DNA of 64,000 bases from Ascaphus truei (Eukaryota; Chordata; Amphibia; Anura; Ascaphidae): assembly GCA_036426205.1 (NCBI GenBank), contig CM071574.1, forward strand, positions 12,406,892-12,470,891, written 5' to 3'. Within the stretch, counting starts at the first letter, position 1. Every line of letters begins with the position of its first letter. Shown in pieces: positions 1 to 11,518 of this stretch. The notes below the pieces were generated by a model. It saw only the letters and a program-made list of their open reading frames with translations, searched no databases and was not told the origin of the DNA. The position numbers and the translations under genes were made by a program.

Positions 1-1
1 T

Positions 2-1630
2 GGTTTTTCAAATTTATATTACAAAAAATACCTTAAAATATTAGCGCCACAACTATTAAAACTATTTAACGAGATCTTAGCGGGGGGCGCCTTTCCATCC
101 CAGATGCTCCAGGCCTCAATCTCCCTGATCCATAAGCCAGGCAAGGACCCGGTAGACTGTAAGAGCTACTGGCCCATATCCCTGATCAATTCCGATGTGA
201 AAATATTTTCTAAACTCATAGCTAACAGGGTGGGCATTGTCCTGCCTGGGCTAATCCATCCGGATCAGGTGGGATTTATTGGAGGAAGGCAGGCGGCAGA
301 CAACACAAGACGGATCATTGATTTGATCGATCTGGCCAATAGAAAGAATATCCCGTCTATGCTGTTGAGTCTGGATGCCGAGAAGGCCTTCGATAGGATC
401 GACTGGTCCTATCTGAGGGCAGTACTAGGGGCGTTTGGGTTCGAGGGACGCCTCCTGGAAGCAATCTTAGCCCTGTATAAAGGCCCCACAGCTAGGGTGC
501 GCCACCAGGGCTTCCCATCGGAGCAATTTAACATCTGTAGCGGGACGCGACAGGGGTGCCCCCTGTCCCCTTTGCTATTTGCATTATGTATAGAACCCCT
601 GGCGGCCCATATTCGCCTAAGCCCAGATATAACAGGGATAGAGGTAGGGGACCAATCCCACAAAGTGGCATTATACGCTGACGACGTTATACTGACCCTG
701 TCGAGACCGCTCACTTCCCTGCCCAATGTCTTTGAGATTCTGGGAGCGTTTAGCCTCATCTCAGGGTTTAAAATTAACCAGACAAAGTCTGAAGCCCTAA
801 ATATTAGTCTCCCGCGCCCAATGGAGAAATTAATCGAACTAAATTTCAATTTTAAATGGCAAGCCTCCTCAATCAAATACTTAGGTATCCAAATTACCAA
901 GACATATGACTCTTTATACAAAGCTAATTATCCCAAATTATTTCAAGCTTTAAGGGAGGATATGAGGGTGTGGGCGGGGTTTGGAATTTCTTGGTTTGGA
1001 AGAATTCATAGCATCAAGATGAATCTCCTGCCAAGGGTGCTTTACCTGTTCCAGGCCCTGCCAATACCATTGGTGCAGGCAGATATCCTCGCCTTACAGT
1101 CAAAAATCATGAAATTCATTTGGCACAAGAAGAGTCCAAGAATTGCTAAGAGTATATTAACCAGACCCACGATTAGAGGAGGACTAGCGGTACCTTGTTT
1201 GATGGCATATTACAAAGCAGCAAGACTGGGTCAGATTGTCCAGTGGCACCTCGACCCGTCCCTGCGGAGATGGGTGGCACTGGAGAAAACCTGCTGTGCC
1301 CCAATTGAGTTGGATAATTTAATTTGGCTGCCAAAACGCTGCGATAACACAGTAGGGATGCTGCTACGGACAGTGGTGAACTCTCTGGCGGTATGGAGGA
1401 GTTCCAAATTTAAACATAGATTAACGACAAAACACTCCTTAATGACCCCGCTATTCGATAACCCAGACTTCGCCCCGGGGATGGCCGGAGAGCGGCAATT
1501 CAAAATTTGGATACAGTCGGGATATAAGCGGTTAATAAATCTGGAGGGGCCTCAATATATTAAAACATTTGAACAAGTCAAATCAGAAAAGGCCTTCCAA
1601 ACACTGAATTATTCCGCTACCTCCAGATAA
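2..1630 (+). pseudogene. LINE ORF2 fragment: reverse transcriptase domain
   Basis: In a working element this domain copies the element's RNA into DNA at a nicked target. The frame is open from base 2 to a stop at 1628-1630. The first ATG is at 104, but the reading continues 34 codons upstream of it, so 104 is not a true start. Counting from that ATG, SLDAEKAFDRIDW (residues 89-101) carries the first catalytic Asp, GTRQGCPLSPLLF (147-159) is the RT motif before the palm, and YADD (191-194) holds the catalytic Asp pair. The thumb and connection follow to about residue 490. The last 15 or so codons are out of frame: the proper continuation (FRYLQIR, typical of this family) is in the next frame. 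The endonuclease domain would lie upstream, outside the window. The RT core itself looks intact. Confidence 0.93.
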
Positions 1631-2376
1631 GAGCATTCTATAATGAATTTCCAATTAGACCAGCCAGGACCAATTTTGAACAGCTGTGTTCTAGAGCCAC
1701 GGACACACGGGGACTCACCTCTAGATTATACCGGGAAGTGATCTGCCCAAGTGGACCTGACGCCGACAAACTGAACTACATGACTAAATGGGAGACAGAC
1801 CTAGGGGAGACTTTAGAGGACAAAGACTGGGAGTGGATCCTACAGGCGGCAGCCAAAAGCTCCATATGCTCTACGTTAAAAGAGAACGCATATAAGGTCA
1901 TGATGCGCTGGTATCATACCCCATTACGTTTATCTAAATTTGTCGGCGGTTATTCCCCGCTCTGCCCAAAACAGTGCGGGGAAGCAGCAGACCTAGTCCA
2001 CATGCTGTGGTCCTGCCCGAAGGTACTTCCGATTTGGGAGAACATTAGAGCTTGGACACAAAGTATCCTCGAATTAGAGATCCCCCTGGACCCGTGGCTG
2101 TTCTTACTGGGCAGGCGGGCTCAGGGGTTGTCGAAAACGGCACACAAACTGGTGGCACATATGGCCACAGCCACACGGTGCGAGATCGCAGCATTGTGGA
2201 TACAGCAAGATCTTCCTGTCATTTCTAAAATTCGAAACAGATTGTGGCAAGTTTTCCAGATGGAACAGTTGACTAGCTGGGTCAATGACTCTGGCCGAAA
2301 TTTCTTAAAAGTATGGGAGCCATGGCTAACCCAATCCGACATCCCCGGGGTAGATGCCAGCACGATTTTGCTATAA
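1591..2376 (+). pseudogene. LINE ORF2 fragment: C-terminal region with CCHC-like knuckle
   Basis: This continues the preceding RT reading in a different frame and ends at the TAA at 2374-2376. At 1962-2015 it encodes a C-x3-C-x7-H-x4-C arrangement followed by a Pro/Trp-containing segment, which is the C-terminal knuckle found in L1-type ORF2 proteins. From about 1591 to 1737 the frame is open and reads in the style of the family (RYLQIRAFYNE). This shows that a small insertion or deletion near 1585-1595 broke one long ORF into two. A separate gene is unlikely. Confidence 0.85.
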
Positions 2377-2821
2377 TACACACAAGTGCGTTCTCTGGTG
2401 ACGGAGCGGAACATACTATAACATAGGCACATGACAGGTAGGATCCCCCCCGACTATTCGAAATAGAACCAAGAGGTGGAGTCATCAGGGGCCACGGAGA
2501 AGGGCGCCTTACGGACCGACAGCAGATCTTCCACTAACAAAGAACAGGGTGGCAGTCCATTCCCTTCCCCCCTTCCCCCTCCTCTCCTTTTCCCCCCTTT
2601 GGTGTTTTTTCCTCTGTTGTCTAGTCTCTGGTCCAGTAAGTCAGGTTTGTCTAGTCTTGTGAGTGTATGTTGTTAGTCCCTCGTTGCTCTTGAGTGACTT
2701 TACCCTCGATAGTGAGAAGGAAAAGGGTAAACCTCGGGGGTTTCAAATCGTTTACAATGGGATGTGGCATAATGTTTTTGGTGTGAAACCCAATAAAAAA
2801 ATTTAAGTTGAAAAAAAAAAA
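2377..2821 (+). other. LINE 3' UTR with poly(A) signal and A-tail
   Basis: About 440 bp of non-coding tail contains a C/T-rich stretch near 2550-2610. AATAAA lies at 2792-2797, 13 bases before an 11-base A-run at 2811-2821. This is the expected 3' terminus of an L1-type copy inserted in the + direction. Confidence 0.85.
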
Positions 2822-3117
2822 TGGAAGAACTGATCACTGTAAGAGTAGTATTGCTTTTTAATAGATACATATTGCACTATAAATCTCCTTCCTACTTAAC
2901 TAGTTTGGACAGTTTCTTAGTAGTTACATGTATAAATCTAGTGAGCTTTATCTACACGTACTTCAAATTCAAGTTTATTTCCAAAACTACCTTGTGTGTT
3001 TCTTAAGCAGATCTATAAATAATGTGAGTGTGTGGCACCTGATTTCTCAAATATATTGTATCAAAAAGTTAAACACTATGCAAATAGGGAATTACGTAAA
3101 TTAATAACATTAATACA

Positions 3118-4445
3118 TGCAACGGGTATTGCCCCCCCCAATCGCAGATCTGATGTGGGTGCAAGGAACATACGGTGTTACCATAGGTGTGGTGCATTAC
3201 CTGTTGGCTCGCAGGAGGGCTGAGCTTCCGCCACGGGGAACCTGGGGCAATTATACTAGGGGTAACCACTTACTCAATTCAGCGCCTCCACCTGCGATGG
3301 CTCCCACCAGAGGGGGAGTGGTTCCTCGCAGGACAATACAATAATCACATACACGGGAATATATATATTAACGAGTGACTTTACTAACAAGCAATATAAC
3401 ATATCACGCAATACCTTTATATAACATGTGTCCCTCTCTAGAGGAGACACCTACGGCGTCGCGCAGGACGCTTCCCCAACACCAGGTGATCCCACCCAGT
3501 GTCCCGAGAATCCCACCCAATGTCCCGCACTCTTGGAGAGAACGTGGGTGACTGCGCAGCCACAGTTACACTAAGGGGCCCGTTGGTGCACTTATGACTG
3601 TATGGTACCTGCCGAGCACTCCGGTACTCGGATCAGCAACTGGCTTCGCAAAGGGTCAGACGTGTGATGAATCCGTCTGATCCTCCAACCGAACTCCTTT
3701 GTACGCAGACCGCCAGGGCGGTCTCCCTCTGGAATAGTCTCTGCGGACCCCAACGTGGATCCGAACCGCTTTACAGGAATCGCAGCGTCCGCTGAGTCCC
3801 TAACTAACACTTGGTACTAACGAGACAGGAACCCTAACCTAGGGCCTGTCCCTGTGGTACCGCAACCTAAAGTGGCTTTGGGGAAAACTCCTAGAGGCCT
3901 ACCGGGGTTAATGACCTGCCCCACTCCCCTAACTCTTCCCGGCCTGACTATGCTTAATAACACTTACCGAGTCCCAGTGCCTACAGCAGCAAGCTGTAGC
4001 TCACTGGATGCTGCAGCCAACGTGCTGCGCAACAAGGTGCCTGCGTGTCAGACCTCACAGCACTGACAGCCGTGACTCTGACAAGGCAGCACTATACTAA
4101 GGGCAGCATCCCTATCTTGGGCCTCCCTCAGCACTTACCCACTAAGCTAGTGGGGAGTTGGGGCCTACCTGGGGTGTGGGTACCTATATGGGGCAGGAGC
4201 TGCACTCGCTCCCCGCACCCTTCCTTCCCTCACAGCTCCCTGACTCCAACTCTCTTTAACCTTCCTTTCCCAGCTCCCACTAATGTAAGTGGCAGGGTCC
4301 CTAACTTGAGGGCTGCCCCTGGCAACACTCACCTTACTGGGGAGCTGAGCTATCTCGGGCCCTGGGGGTGCTGGCCTAGTACAGGGAGTCCCTGACTCCT
4401 GTACCCTACCTCCTTCCCTGGGCTGCTCCGGTTGACTCCCTTACA
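3118..4445 (-). mobile_element. Solo LTR, minus strand, TSD TACA
   Basis: The LTR runs TGCAAC...CTTACA and is bounded by identical 4-bp duplications TACA (3114-3117 and 4446-4449). Orientation is minus: the motif CAGCGCCTCCA (reverse complement of TGGAGGCGCTG) at 3280-3290 sits about 160 bp from the left terminus, as in the U5 of the other LTRs here. The element resembles the LTR at 45726-46757. No internal domain is attached, so it is a recombined solo LTR. Open frames of up to 116 codons within it are not conserved proteins. Confidence 0.8.
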
Positions 4446-4449
4446 TACA

Positions 4450-5279
4450 CATGGATTAATATGATGAAAAGTTTAATTGACACTTACAGTCTGAGAGGAG
4501 CAACATTTCAAAGACTCATTTGACCATCCATCAAGTCTTAATTTACCCTAAGGTGCTAGGGGACTCCTATTATACATGTCTCTCCCAGTACCAATACATC
4601 AAACCATAGGGTATAATAGTAGGCGTTATACGGGCACATATATTATTATGGTAATCACATTTTGCATGTTGTATCCCCTTTTATCTGTGGCAGAACTTTG
4701 CCGAATTGGCGTTTGCACCAATGTTAGGACATTTCCATATCCTTTCAGATACTTTGGCACAGGAGTCAGCAGCAGAAAGAGTGGAGGGAGGAGCTAAGCC
4801 ATGTTAGGGAAACAGCCATCATGTCACAATTAGGCTCTCCCTGCTGCCTCACTCTTTACAGTCTGCTGATTGTTTTGTTTTTTTCAACTGAACTTTAATG
4901 AACAGAAAAACAAAACCGTGCACAGCAATGTGCTGCTTCCTATTGCTTCACAACCAATGGAGGAAACCAGTGTGCCTTTGAAAGATTTCATGCTGCATCT
5001 GGTCATGCCTTTGTTGAACTAAGAATAGATAGATGCTGATTAAAAGTGTATTCTCTTCTTAGAATGATTTTATGCATATGCTATGTATTATCCTTGCAAT
5101 GGGACACACCTCTTCCCCCTTCCCTATTATTTTCTGTATCCCTCCCCCCCCTTACTTACAAAATCAATACAATAGAAGTTTAAAACAAAATAACAAATAG
5201 ATTGCCGATTTACAAAAATTGCAGAAATCTGTAATTAGGTCTGTTACAAGTTTGTTTAATATAATATTACTTCTATCTA
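4450..5279. other. Unassigned intronic sequence
   Basis: No coding signal, clear repeat or structured element was recognised. The sequence is of mixed composition with a short T-run near 4875. Confidence 0.5.
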
Positions 5280-5281
5280 TA

Positions 5282-5612
5282 CAGGCATACCCCGGTTTAA
5301 GGACACTCACTTTAAGTACACTCGCGAGTAAGTACATCTCGCCCAATAGGCAAACGCAGCTCGCGCATGCGCCTGTCAGCACATCCTGAACAGCAATACC
5401 GGCTCCCTACCTGTACCGAAGCTGTGCGCAGGCGGGGAGACTATAGAGTCTGTTACAAATGCGTTATTTACATCAGTTATGCACGTATATTACGATTGCA
5501 GTACAGTACATGCATCTATAAGTGGAAAAAAGGGAGTGCTTCACTTTAAGTACATTTTCGCTTTACATACATGCTCCGGTCCCATTGCGTACGTTAATGC
5601 GAGGTATGCCTG
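5282..5612. mobile_element. Tigger/pogo-like MITE (Tc1/mariner), TA target
   Basis: A 331-bp non-autonomous element has inverted ends CAGGCATACC / GGTATGCCTG and TA on both sides (5280-5281, 5613-5614). The first bases match the known vertebrate Tigger terminus. There is an internal subrepeat (CACTTTAAGTACA near 5308 and 5541). It has no transposase. The open frames overlapping its ends are not genes. Confidence 0.85.
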
Positions 5613-5733
5613 TATGTACTTCTACTTAATTTAATATAACAAGCACCTGTCCTCCATTAGCCAACTTTTATTTTGTGAGTCAATAGAACAATAGTTGTTT
5701 TTATACATCCATTAGCCCAATGATACAATAGAT

Positions 5734-5930
5734 TAGGGGTGGCCAACACCAGTCCTCAAGGGCAACCAACAGGCCAGGTATTAGGGATATCCCTGCTTCA
5801 GCACAGTTGGCTCAATCAGTGGCTCAGTCATTCTGACTGAGTCACTGATTGAAGGACCTTTGCTGAAGCAGGAATATCCTAAAAACCTGACCTGATGGTG
5901 GCCCTTGAGGACTGGAGTTGGCCACCCTGG
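5734..5930. mobile_element. Foldback hAT MITE, copy 1
   Basis: A 197-bp nearly palindromic element has ends TAGGGGTGGCCAAC / GTTGGCCACCCTGG. It is flanked by caatagat and taatagat (7 of 8 identical), which fits an 8-bp hAT target duplication. The hairpin core reads GATATCCCTGCTTCAGCA on one arm and its complement on the other. Related copies lie at 21732, 22746, 40730, 45138 and 49724. Confidence 0.85.
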
Positions 5931-6875
5931 TAATAGATACATGGATGCAACTACATCAAGGTGAACATGGTGTAGCATCTTTTCCCCCACACTATGTGAG
6001 ATTTGGGTTGCTACGTGTGTATTTCTGGTGCGGTGTATACCTGTTGGTAGTATAGGAGGCTCTGAGTTGCCCCGCGGTGGTATGGGGAGATATCAGGACA
6101 GGTTTTCAGGGTGATTCATCTCTGGTGAACAGCCAGACAGTTAGCCACACAGGGAAATGTTTCAACTATTCTTTATTGCTACACAACAGAAGTCAGACAG
6201 ACGGTACAACTCTCCTTTATGGATAAGGCCTTGCAGGCCCCATCCAGCTCCTTAGACTAAGGCCCCGCTCCCTCAGTCAGCGCGCCCGCACTGCAGACAG
6301 GCGGGGCACTGACAGACACAGACCGCGATATGCGGTCTGTAGGTAGCGGGAGCTGGGGTTGGAGTGGGAGGGAGGGGCGTGGTTTAAGCGGAGGGGGGCA
6401 TGGTTTAAGCGGAGGGACCCGCTACCCCCCCCTCCACGGGCTCGGGCTCCCGGGCTGCAGGAGGGAGCTGCTGCGGGCTGCCCTACGCACACGCTGACAC
6501 TCAAGCACACACACACACTCAGGCACACACAGACACACAGACAGGCACTCATGCACACACACACACAGGCAGGCACTCACGCACTAAGACACACACATAC
6601 ACACACACAGACAGGCACTCATGCTGCTTTCCCTCCACACTCTCCTCCCCGCTCCCCGAAGCCTCCCCTCCTCCCGAAGCCTCCCCTCCTCATTGGCTCA
6701 CAGCCACACCACGTGACGCGTCGACGCTTGGGATTACAATTCTCTTGAATCCCCTAGCGGCTGACGCGTCACAGCGTGTAGTGAGCTGTGCCGTGAGGGG
6801 GGACTGGGACCGGCTCGGGAGGATTCCCCTGCTGGTGGGGAACGCTCGTGCGGCCGCCCGCACCGCCGGGCGCAG

Positions 6876-6981
6876 NNNNNNNNNNNNNNNNNNNNNNNNN
6901 NNNNNNNNNNNNNNNNNNNNNNNNNNNNNNNNNNNNNNNNNNNNNNNNNNNNNNNNNNNNNNNNNNNNNNNNNNNNNNNNN
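6876..6981. other. Assembly gap (106 N)
   Basis: This is a run of N directly before a long CT repeat, so the gap probably reflects unresolved simple sequence. Any open frame crossing it is meaningless. Confidence 0.99.
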
Positions 6982-7028
<47 letters not shown>

Positions 7029-7440
7029 CCGGCCCCCCTCTCTCTCCCAGCCATCCCCCCTCTCTTCCCCCTCTCTCCTCCCTTGCTTTATCTCCCTCTC
7101 TCTCACCCTTCCCCTGTCTCTCTCTCTCTCTCCCTTCTCCCCTCCTCTCTCCCTTCTCCCCCCTCTCTCTCCCTCTCTCACTTCCCCCCCCTTTCTCTCC
7201 CCCCTCTCTCTCCCCCCCTCTCTCCCCCTCTCCCTCTCTTTCTCCCCCCCCCTCTATTTCTCTTTCCCCCTCTCTCTCTCCCTTCTCCCCCACCACACCA
7301 CTCCTTTGGCCCCCCTCTGTCCATTTGGCCACCCTCTCAGTCCGTTTGCCCCCCCTCTGCCCATTTGCCCACCCTCTCAGTCTGTTTGCCCCCCCTCTCA
7401 GTCCGTTTGCCCCCCCCTCCTTTCCACTTCTCTCTGCTGA
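6982..7440. repeat. Pyrimidine (CT/CCCT) simple-sequence block
   Basis: A perfect (CT)n run of about 40 bp grades into CCCTCTCTC-type sequence and then a 21-30 bp subrepeat built on CCATTTGCCC/CAGTCCGTTTGCC (about 7318-7420). The overlapping Ser/Leu/Pro and Arg/Glu open frames on both strands are products of this repeat. Confidence 0.95.
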
Positions 7441-8069
7441 ATTCAGTGTCAGTGTGTGTGTGACAGGAGTAGAACACGACCCCTCTCTCTTCCCATTTGT
7501 CAGAGCAGGGTCATGTGACCCTGCTCTCAGCACCAAAGTATCTCTCCCTTGTCTCCCCACGCAGAACGCTTGGGAGAGTGTGTGTACACGCGCATGAGCG
7601 CGCGAGCACAGCGGGAGAGGGGATGTGCTGATTCACATAGAAGAAGGTAAGTGCGCCAAGCACCAAGCACCAAGTGAGCTCAGCGCCAGCAGGGACTCAG
7701 CCTTATCCCTGATGGTGCTCAGGATATCACACACTTCCACTCCTCAGTGGGAGGGAAGACAGACTCCCTGACTGCTGGGAGAGTGCCAGTATATTCCCAG
7801 GGGATGGGCTTGTAACCATGCCCCATAACAGGGCAGGTCTGATACTGATAAGCATCACATTATCTGCATGTGACCCAACCAGTATGCTCCCCAGGATGAC
7901 ACTCTGGTTGTTGCCAGGCCCGCCCCTGGATACAGTAACATGCATCCAGGCTGCAATAGCAAGCTAAGACTTCACGAGAGAGTTAACCCCTCACCTTGCC
8001 TGAACCTACCAGGACTTACACTGTGGGGGCCCAGCAGAAGAATAGCGGCCAGAGGCTATGCTATAATGG

Positions 8070-8689
8070 TATAAATTAAATATCTAAGGTCTAGATCGAC
8101 AAAGCTAACTATATCAGGAGTAATAACATAATATTGCCTAAAACCGGAATGCATGTTATGTTACCCGAGGTTAACGCATATACTCCAAGCTCAATATATG
8201 CAAAGACAATGGCAATTCTACATATCATTAGCACATGCTTAAGGTTGCTTTATTGTAAAATAACTTTGTGCTTATCTTCCAGTAACAATACGTTAATTAG
8301 GTCTTAGAGAGGGAAATAACACCATGAGAGTTAAATCATACCTAACTGAGGTGCTACACCCATCCATCCAGGCCCTGAATAAAACCTTTTTTAGAGTCTG
8401 AATGTGAGAGAATGCCAGGTTTAGGTACAACGTTACTAATGTAGCATTAAGTCCCCGCATTATCCTTAATGGCTTTAGTGGATATGAAATGTTATGATAA
8501 ATGCCTCATTTGCATATCATTTGCATGTCATTATCACTAACAGTGGTAATAAGTAATGCTATTCACTTTACAGGAGAAAACCTGCCTTAACATTATGTTA
8601 TTGTCCTTTGAAGATAAACAGTTAATCTTGACTAGGTGGTAAATTAGGTTAAAGCAGCAATGCATATTAACTGTTTAAAAAAATAATAT

Positions 8690-8690
<1 letters not shown>
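8070..8690. other. Unassigned AT-rich intron
   Basis: Non-coding AT-rich sequence with no recognised repeat boundary. Confidence 0.5.

Positions 8691-8756
<66 letters not shown>
8691..8756. repeat. (GATA)n microsatellite
   Basis: An almost perfect tetranucleotide tract of about 16 units. It is followed by a single-copy-looking 55 bp (GTACCGTGTTAGCC...) that joins directly to the LTR stub at 8812. Confidence 0.97.
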
Positions 8757-8811
8757 TCTGTACCGTGTTAGCCGAGCTTAATAATCAAAAACGAATAGAT
8801 GATACTGTGTA

Positions 8812-8994
8812 CTGCCTCCAACTCTGGGGCATACTGTGACTGGAGGCACTGTCAACAACTTGAGGATCACCTAAAGCCTGTCCTGCTCCCCACAACATCA
8901 CTGAAGCTCATCTCTCCTGGACCCTCTCAGGTAACCAGCACCATACAGACCTGTAGCTAGGCAAGATCTCCCAGAGGGGGGTAGCAGTGCTACA
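8812..8994 (+). repeat. 5' LTR stub (U5 only)
   Basis: This aligns almost base for base with 14050-14255 of the 3' LTR (ACTGCCTCCAACTCTG, then GAGGATCACCTAAAGCC). It ends GTGCTACA at 8994, two bases before the primer-binding site. It includes the LTR-internal copy of TGGAGGCACTG near 8840. Confidence 0.85.
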
Positions 8995-8996
8995 AA

Positions 8997-9014
8997 TGGA
9001 GGCGCTGCTGAGAT
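8997..9014 (+). promoter_or_regulatory. Primer-binding site, tRNA-Thr type
   Basis: TGGAGGCGCTGCTGAGAT starts two bases after the LTR end. It is the complement of a tRNA 3' end ending in CCA, with acceptor and T-stem bases as in vertebrate tRNA-Thr. The same feature, with small differences, follows the LTR at 31341-32091. The tRNA identity comes from my memory of vertebrate tRNA-Thr genes. Confidence 0.75.
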
Positions 9015-9299
9015 GCATTGCAGCTGGCAGCAAAAGAGGCAGGGGCCAAGCCCCTGATGCTTCACCAGGGACCCTGGGCACCCATCCGCGTTTAGGAAGG
9101 GTGGAACCTCTCTCTGAAGTGACACCAGGGAGGGGGTTACCTAGACCCTTACTGAAAGAAAGACTGTGTTGGAACGTACCCTGAGGACATGTTACCAGGG
9201 AACGTGAACATGAAGACCCTTCATCATATTCGAAATAGGGACAGAACCTTTCAGTTGTTGTTGGGGAACCTGTGTACCTGTGCAGGACAAACTGTGCAA

Positions 9300-9475
9300 G
9301 TTGGGGCTCACCCTGATGGGAAATCCAGGGAGCGTGTACCCTTCATTCAAACAGACCAGTGGTTGGGGTGCACCCTGACGGGAAATCCAGGGAGCGTGTA
9401 CCCTTCATTTAAACAGACCAGTGGTTGAGGCGCACCCTTACGTGAAATCCAGGGAGCGTGTACCCTTCAAGCTGC
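9300..9475 (+). repeat. 62-bp tandem repeat in the retroelement leader
   Basis: About 2.8 copies start at 9300, 9362 and 9424. Each contains GAAATCCAGGGAGCGTGTAC. A weaker fourth relative occurs near 9535. They lie between the primer-binding site and the gag-like region. Confidence 0.9.
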
Positions 9476-11518
9476 CTAAAATAAATACTGGGGCCAGGGC
9501 CTTTTCAGTTGTTGCTGGGGAGCTAAAATGTGCTTATTGGGGCACACCCTATGGGAAATCATCCAAGAAGCATGAACCCCGCATCTCGCCCAAGATAGGG
9601 ACGGGCCCCTTTAAGTTGGAGCAGGGGGACCCTGTGTACCTAATTCTATGGACTGTGCTGTTCTATAATTTACAACGTGAGGAACGGGCCCCTGAGGCAT
9701 CACCAGGGACCCTGTGCAACTGTATTTCAATAGACTTTGCTGTGTTCTCCAAAATGGAGTCCACCACGTGTGCTGCGCAAACAAAATGGTGTTCCCGCTG
9801 AAACCACGGGACAGCATGGGCTTGCAAAACATGCTACACATTTTGCAAAACAATTGCATGCAGTCGGCGGCAAAAGCTGACACCGCCCATCGCTGTGACT
9901 GGCTCAGCCAGAGCCAGGTCACCCCTTGATCCGCCCTGCCCTATATTCCACCTTGGAGAGGGGCACACTCAAGAACCAATCAGGACCCTGTCTCAGCTAT
10001 GGGAGGTGTTTACCACACTACTACTTTAGTTCTGCGGAGCTGTGAGAGAGAGAAGAGCTGCCTTTCTTAGCTACTATTCTACCTCATCTCAAGAAATGTC
10101 GGAGCTAGAGCTGACAAATAATTATCTTCCAGGAGGCTACCTGGTAGTCACCATCCATGGGCAACACCCCTTGCGATGTGTGTAACCAAACTGCCAGATT
10201 CCAGGGGGCGACGCCAGCCCTACCGCAAGTGCCAGCACTGCATGCGGCCTGCCAGCCCTGTACCACCCTCTGCTGTATTCCAGCCGATAGACCGGATCTC
10301 CGCGCCATCTGGTGTGGCCCCTGTGGTCTGTAATACACCTGTGTCCCTTCCAGCCTACGACTGGGCTTCCTTATCGTGGGGTGAAGCTTTGGCCAACTTA
10401 TACCTCGCAGGGCCACCTGTGGGTCTGTGTGCCCCGTTAACTGCCAACCAAGCCCCAGTATTCCTTTGGCCGAGACGACTCCCGTGGTCCAAGTGTCGGT
10501 GCATGTGGAGGGTGAGTCGACTGCCCTGGGGGTGTTGGGTGCGCTTCCCCTGGTGGCCTGCCTGCTCCATGCCAATTGCTGCCAGGGGGTGCAAGGTGCC
10601 CCGACATTGCGGCCCGGAGGAGGTGTCCTTACCGTCCCATGCCCGAGGAAGATGTTGGTGCTGCTAAAGACCTGCCCGCTGAGGAGCCTGTAGAACCAGA
10701 TGACTTCTCCTACCTTCAGCTTGGTGAGGCTCCTACTTCTTCCGCCCAACAGGAGTCTGCTGCGGCCTTACCTGATGAGGAGCGAGGCGGAGCCCTGTTT
10801 GGTGTGCCGCGGGGTGATGCACTTCTGGCACAGCCGGATGTGGCATCATCGTCGGCGCCAAACGTTCGCTTGCCAGGCGGCCTCGTGAGATCTGATGAGG
10901 TTATCAAGATGGCGACTGCGGAGCCCGAGTCAGGACTTCCTGGGGTTAGTGCCGGATAGTACACCCCTGCCCCACCGCAGACCCTGCTCCAAGGAAAAGG
11001 TCATCGGACCTGTGGATCCTTTACCCCTGCTCCCGTACCATCCCCTAGGGTCGTGGCTGACCTAAGCTTCATAATACTGGACTGGTTATGTACATTGTTA
11101 GGCCCAGCACACCGGACACAGTTGCCTATGCCCCATCACCAGCCCCTGCATCCAGCCTGACACCATCTTCTGGGAGTAAGGGTAAGCCTAACCCAGTGCC
11201 CTATGTCCGGAACCATCCTAGGCCTCGACCCTTGGCCCCTGCGGCATACGCCATTGTATTGACCAAATTCCCCAGTGAAGAGAGTTAAGGGACTGGGACT
11301 TTGGTGGAAGAGATGGGTGGACAGATGATGGCTCTGAGGGAGAAATACCCTATGCAAGTCGGATACCAGTAGCTAAGTCCCCGGGATCATTCAGGTCGTT
11401 TAGGGATTCATCATTGTCCCAACAGTTAGCTACATCTGGTGTGTCCTCCCAGATGGACACAAGGTCCAGTAGTCCACACGTAGAACATCAGTCCGGGGAA
11501 CCCCTTAAGTGGTGGGAC

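Larger units (their letters stand above)
1..2821 (+). mobile_element. L1/Tx1-type LINE, 3' portion (5' end outside window)
   Basis: This is the 3' 2.8 kb of a non-LTR retrotransposon. It is open to the left edge and shows reverse transcriptase, a C-terminal Cys/His motif, a 3' untranslated tail, AATAAA and an A-run in the expected order. The coding part is split by a frameshift near 1590, so the copy is dead. The target duplication cannot be tested because the 5' end lies outside the window. The clade (L1/Tx1) is inferred from the RT motifs and from the spacing of the C-terminal Cys/His knuckle. Confidence 0.93.
5971..8065 (-). mobile_element. Very long solo LTR, minus strand, TSD ATGG, contains gap
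   Basis: The LTR starts TGTAGCATC at 5971 and ends GCTATA at 8065, with ATGG directly on both sides (5967-5970, 8066-8069). Read on the minus strand, the U3 start resembles the other LTRs (GTAAGTCCTGGTAGG) and a poly(A) signal AATAAAG is present near 6172. The length of about 2.1 kb, compared with 0.75-1.4 kb elsewhere, is due to expanded simple sequence: a CA-rich block at 6484-6620 and a CT-rich block at 6982-7440. Part of it is hidden by the gap at 6876-6981. The pairing of the two ends is inferred from the terminal motifs and the shared 4-mer. Confidence 0.7.

Noticed and set aside
6359..7597. Several open frames of 99-263 codons on both strands
   Set aside because: They are translations of CA/CT simple sequence and cross an assembly gap; Ser/Leu/Pro or Arg/Glu monotony with no domain.
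10105..10749. 214-codon minus-strand frame
   Set aside because: It opposes the plus-strand gag-like region of an LTR element, shows no domain, and fits GC-rich shadow reading.
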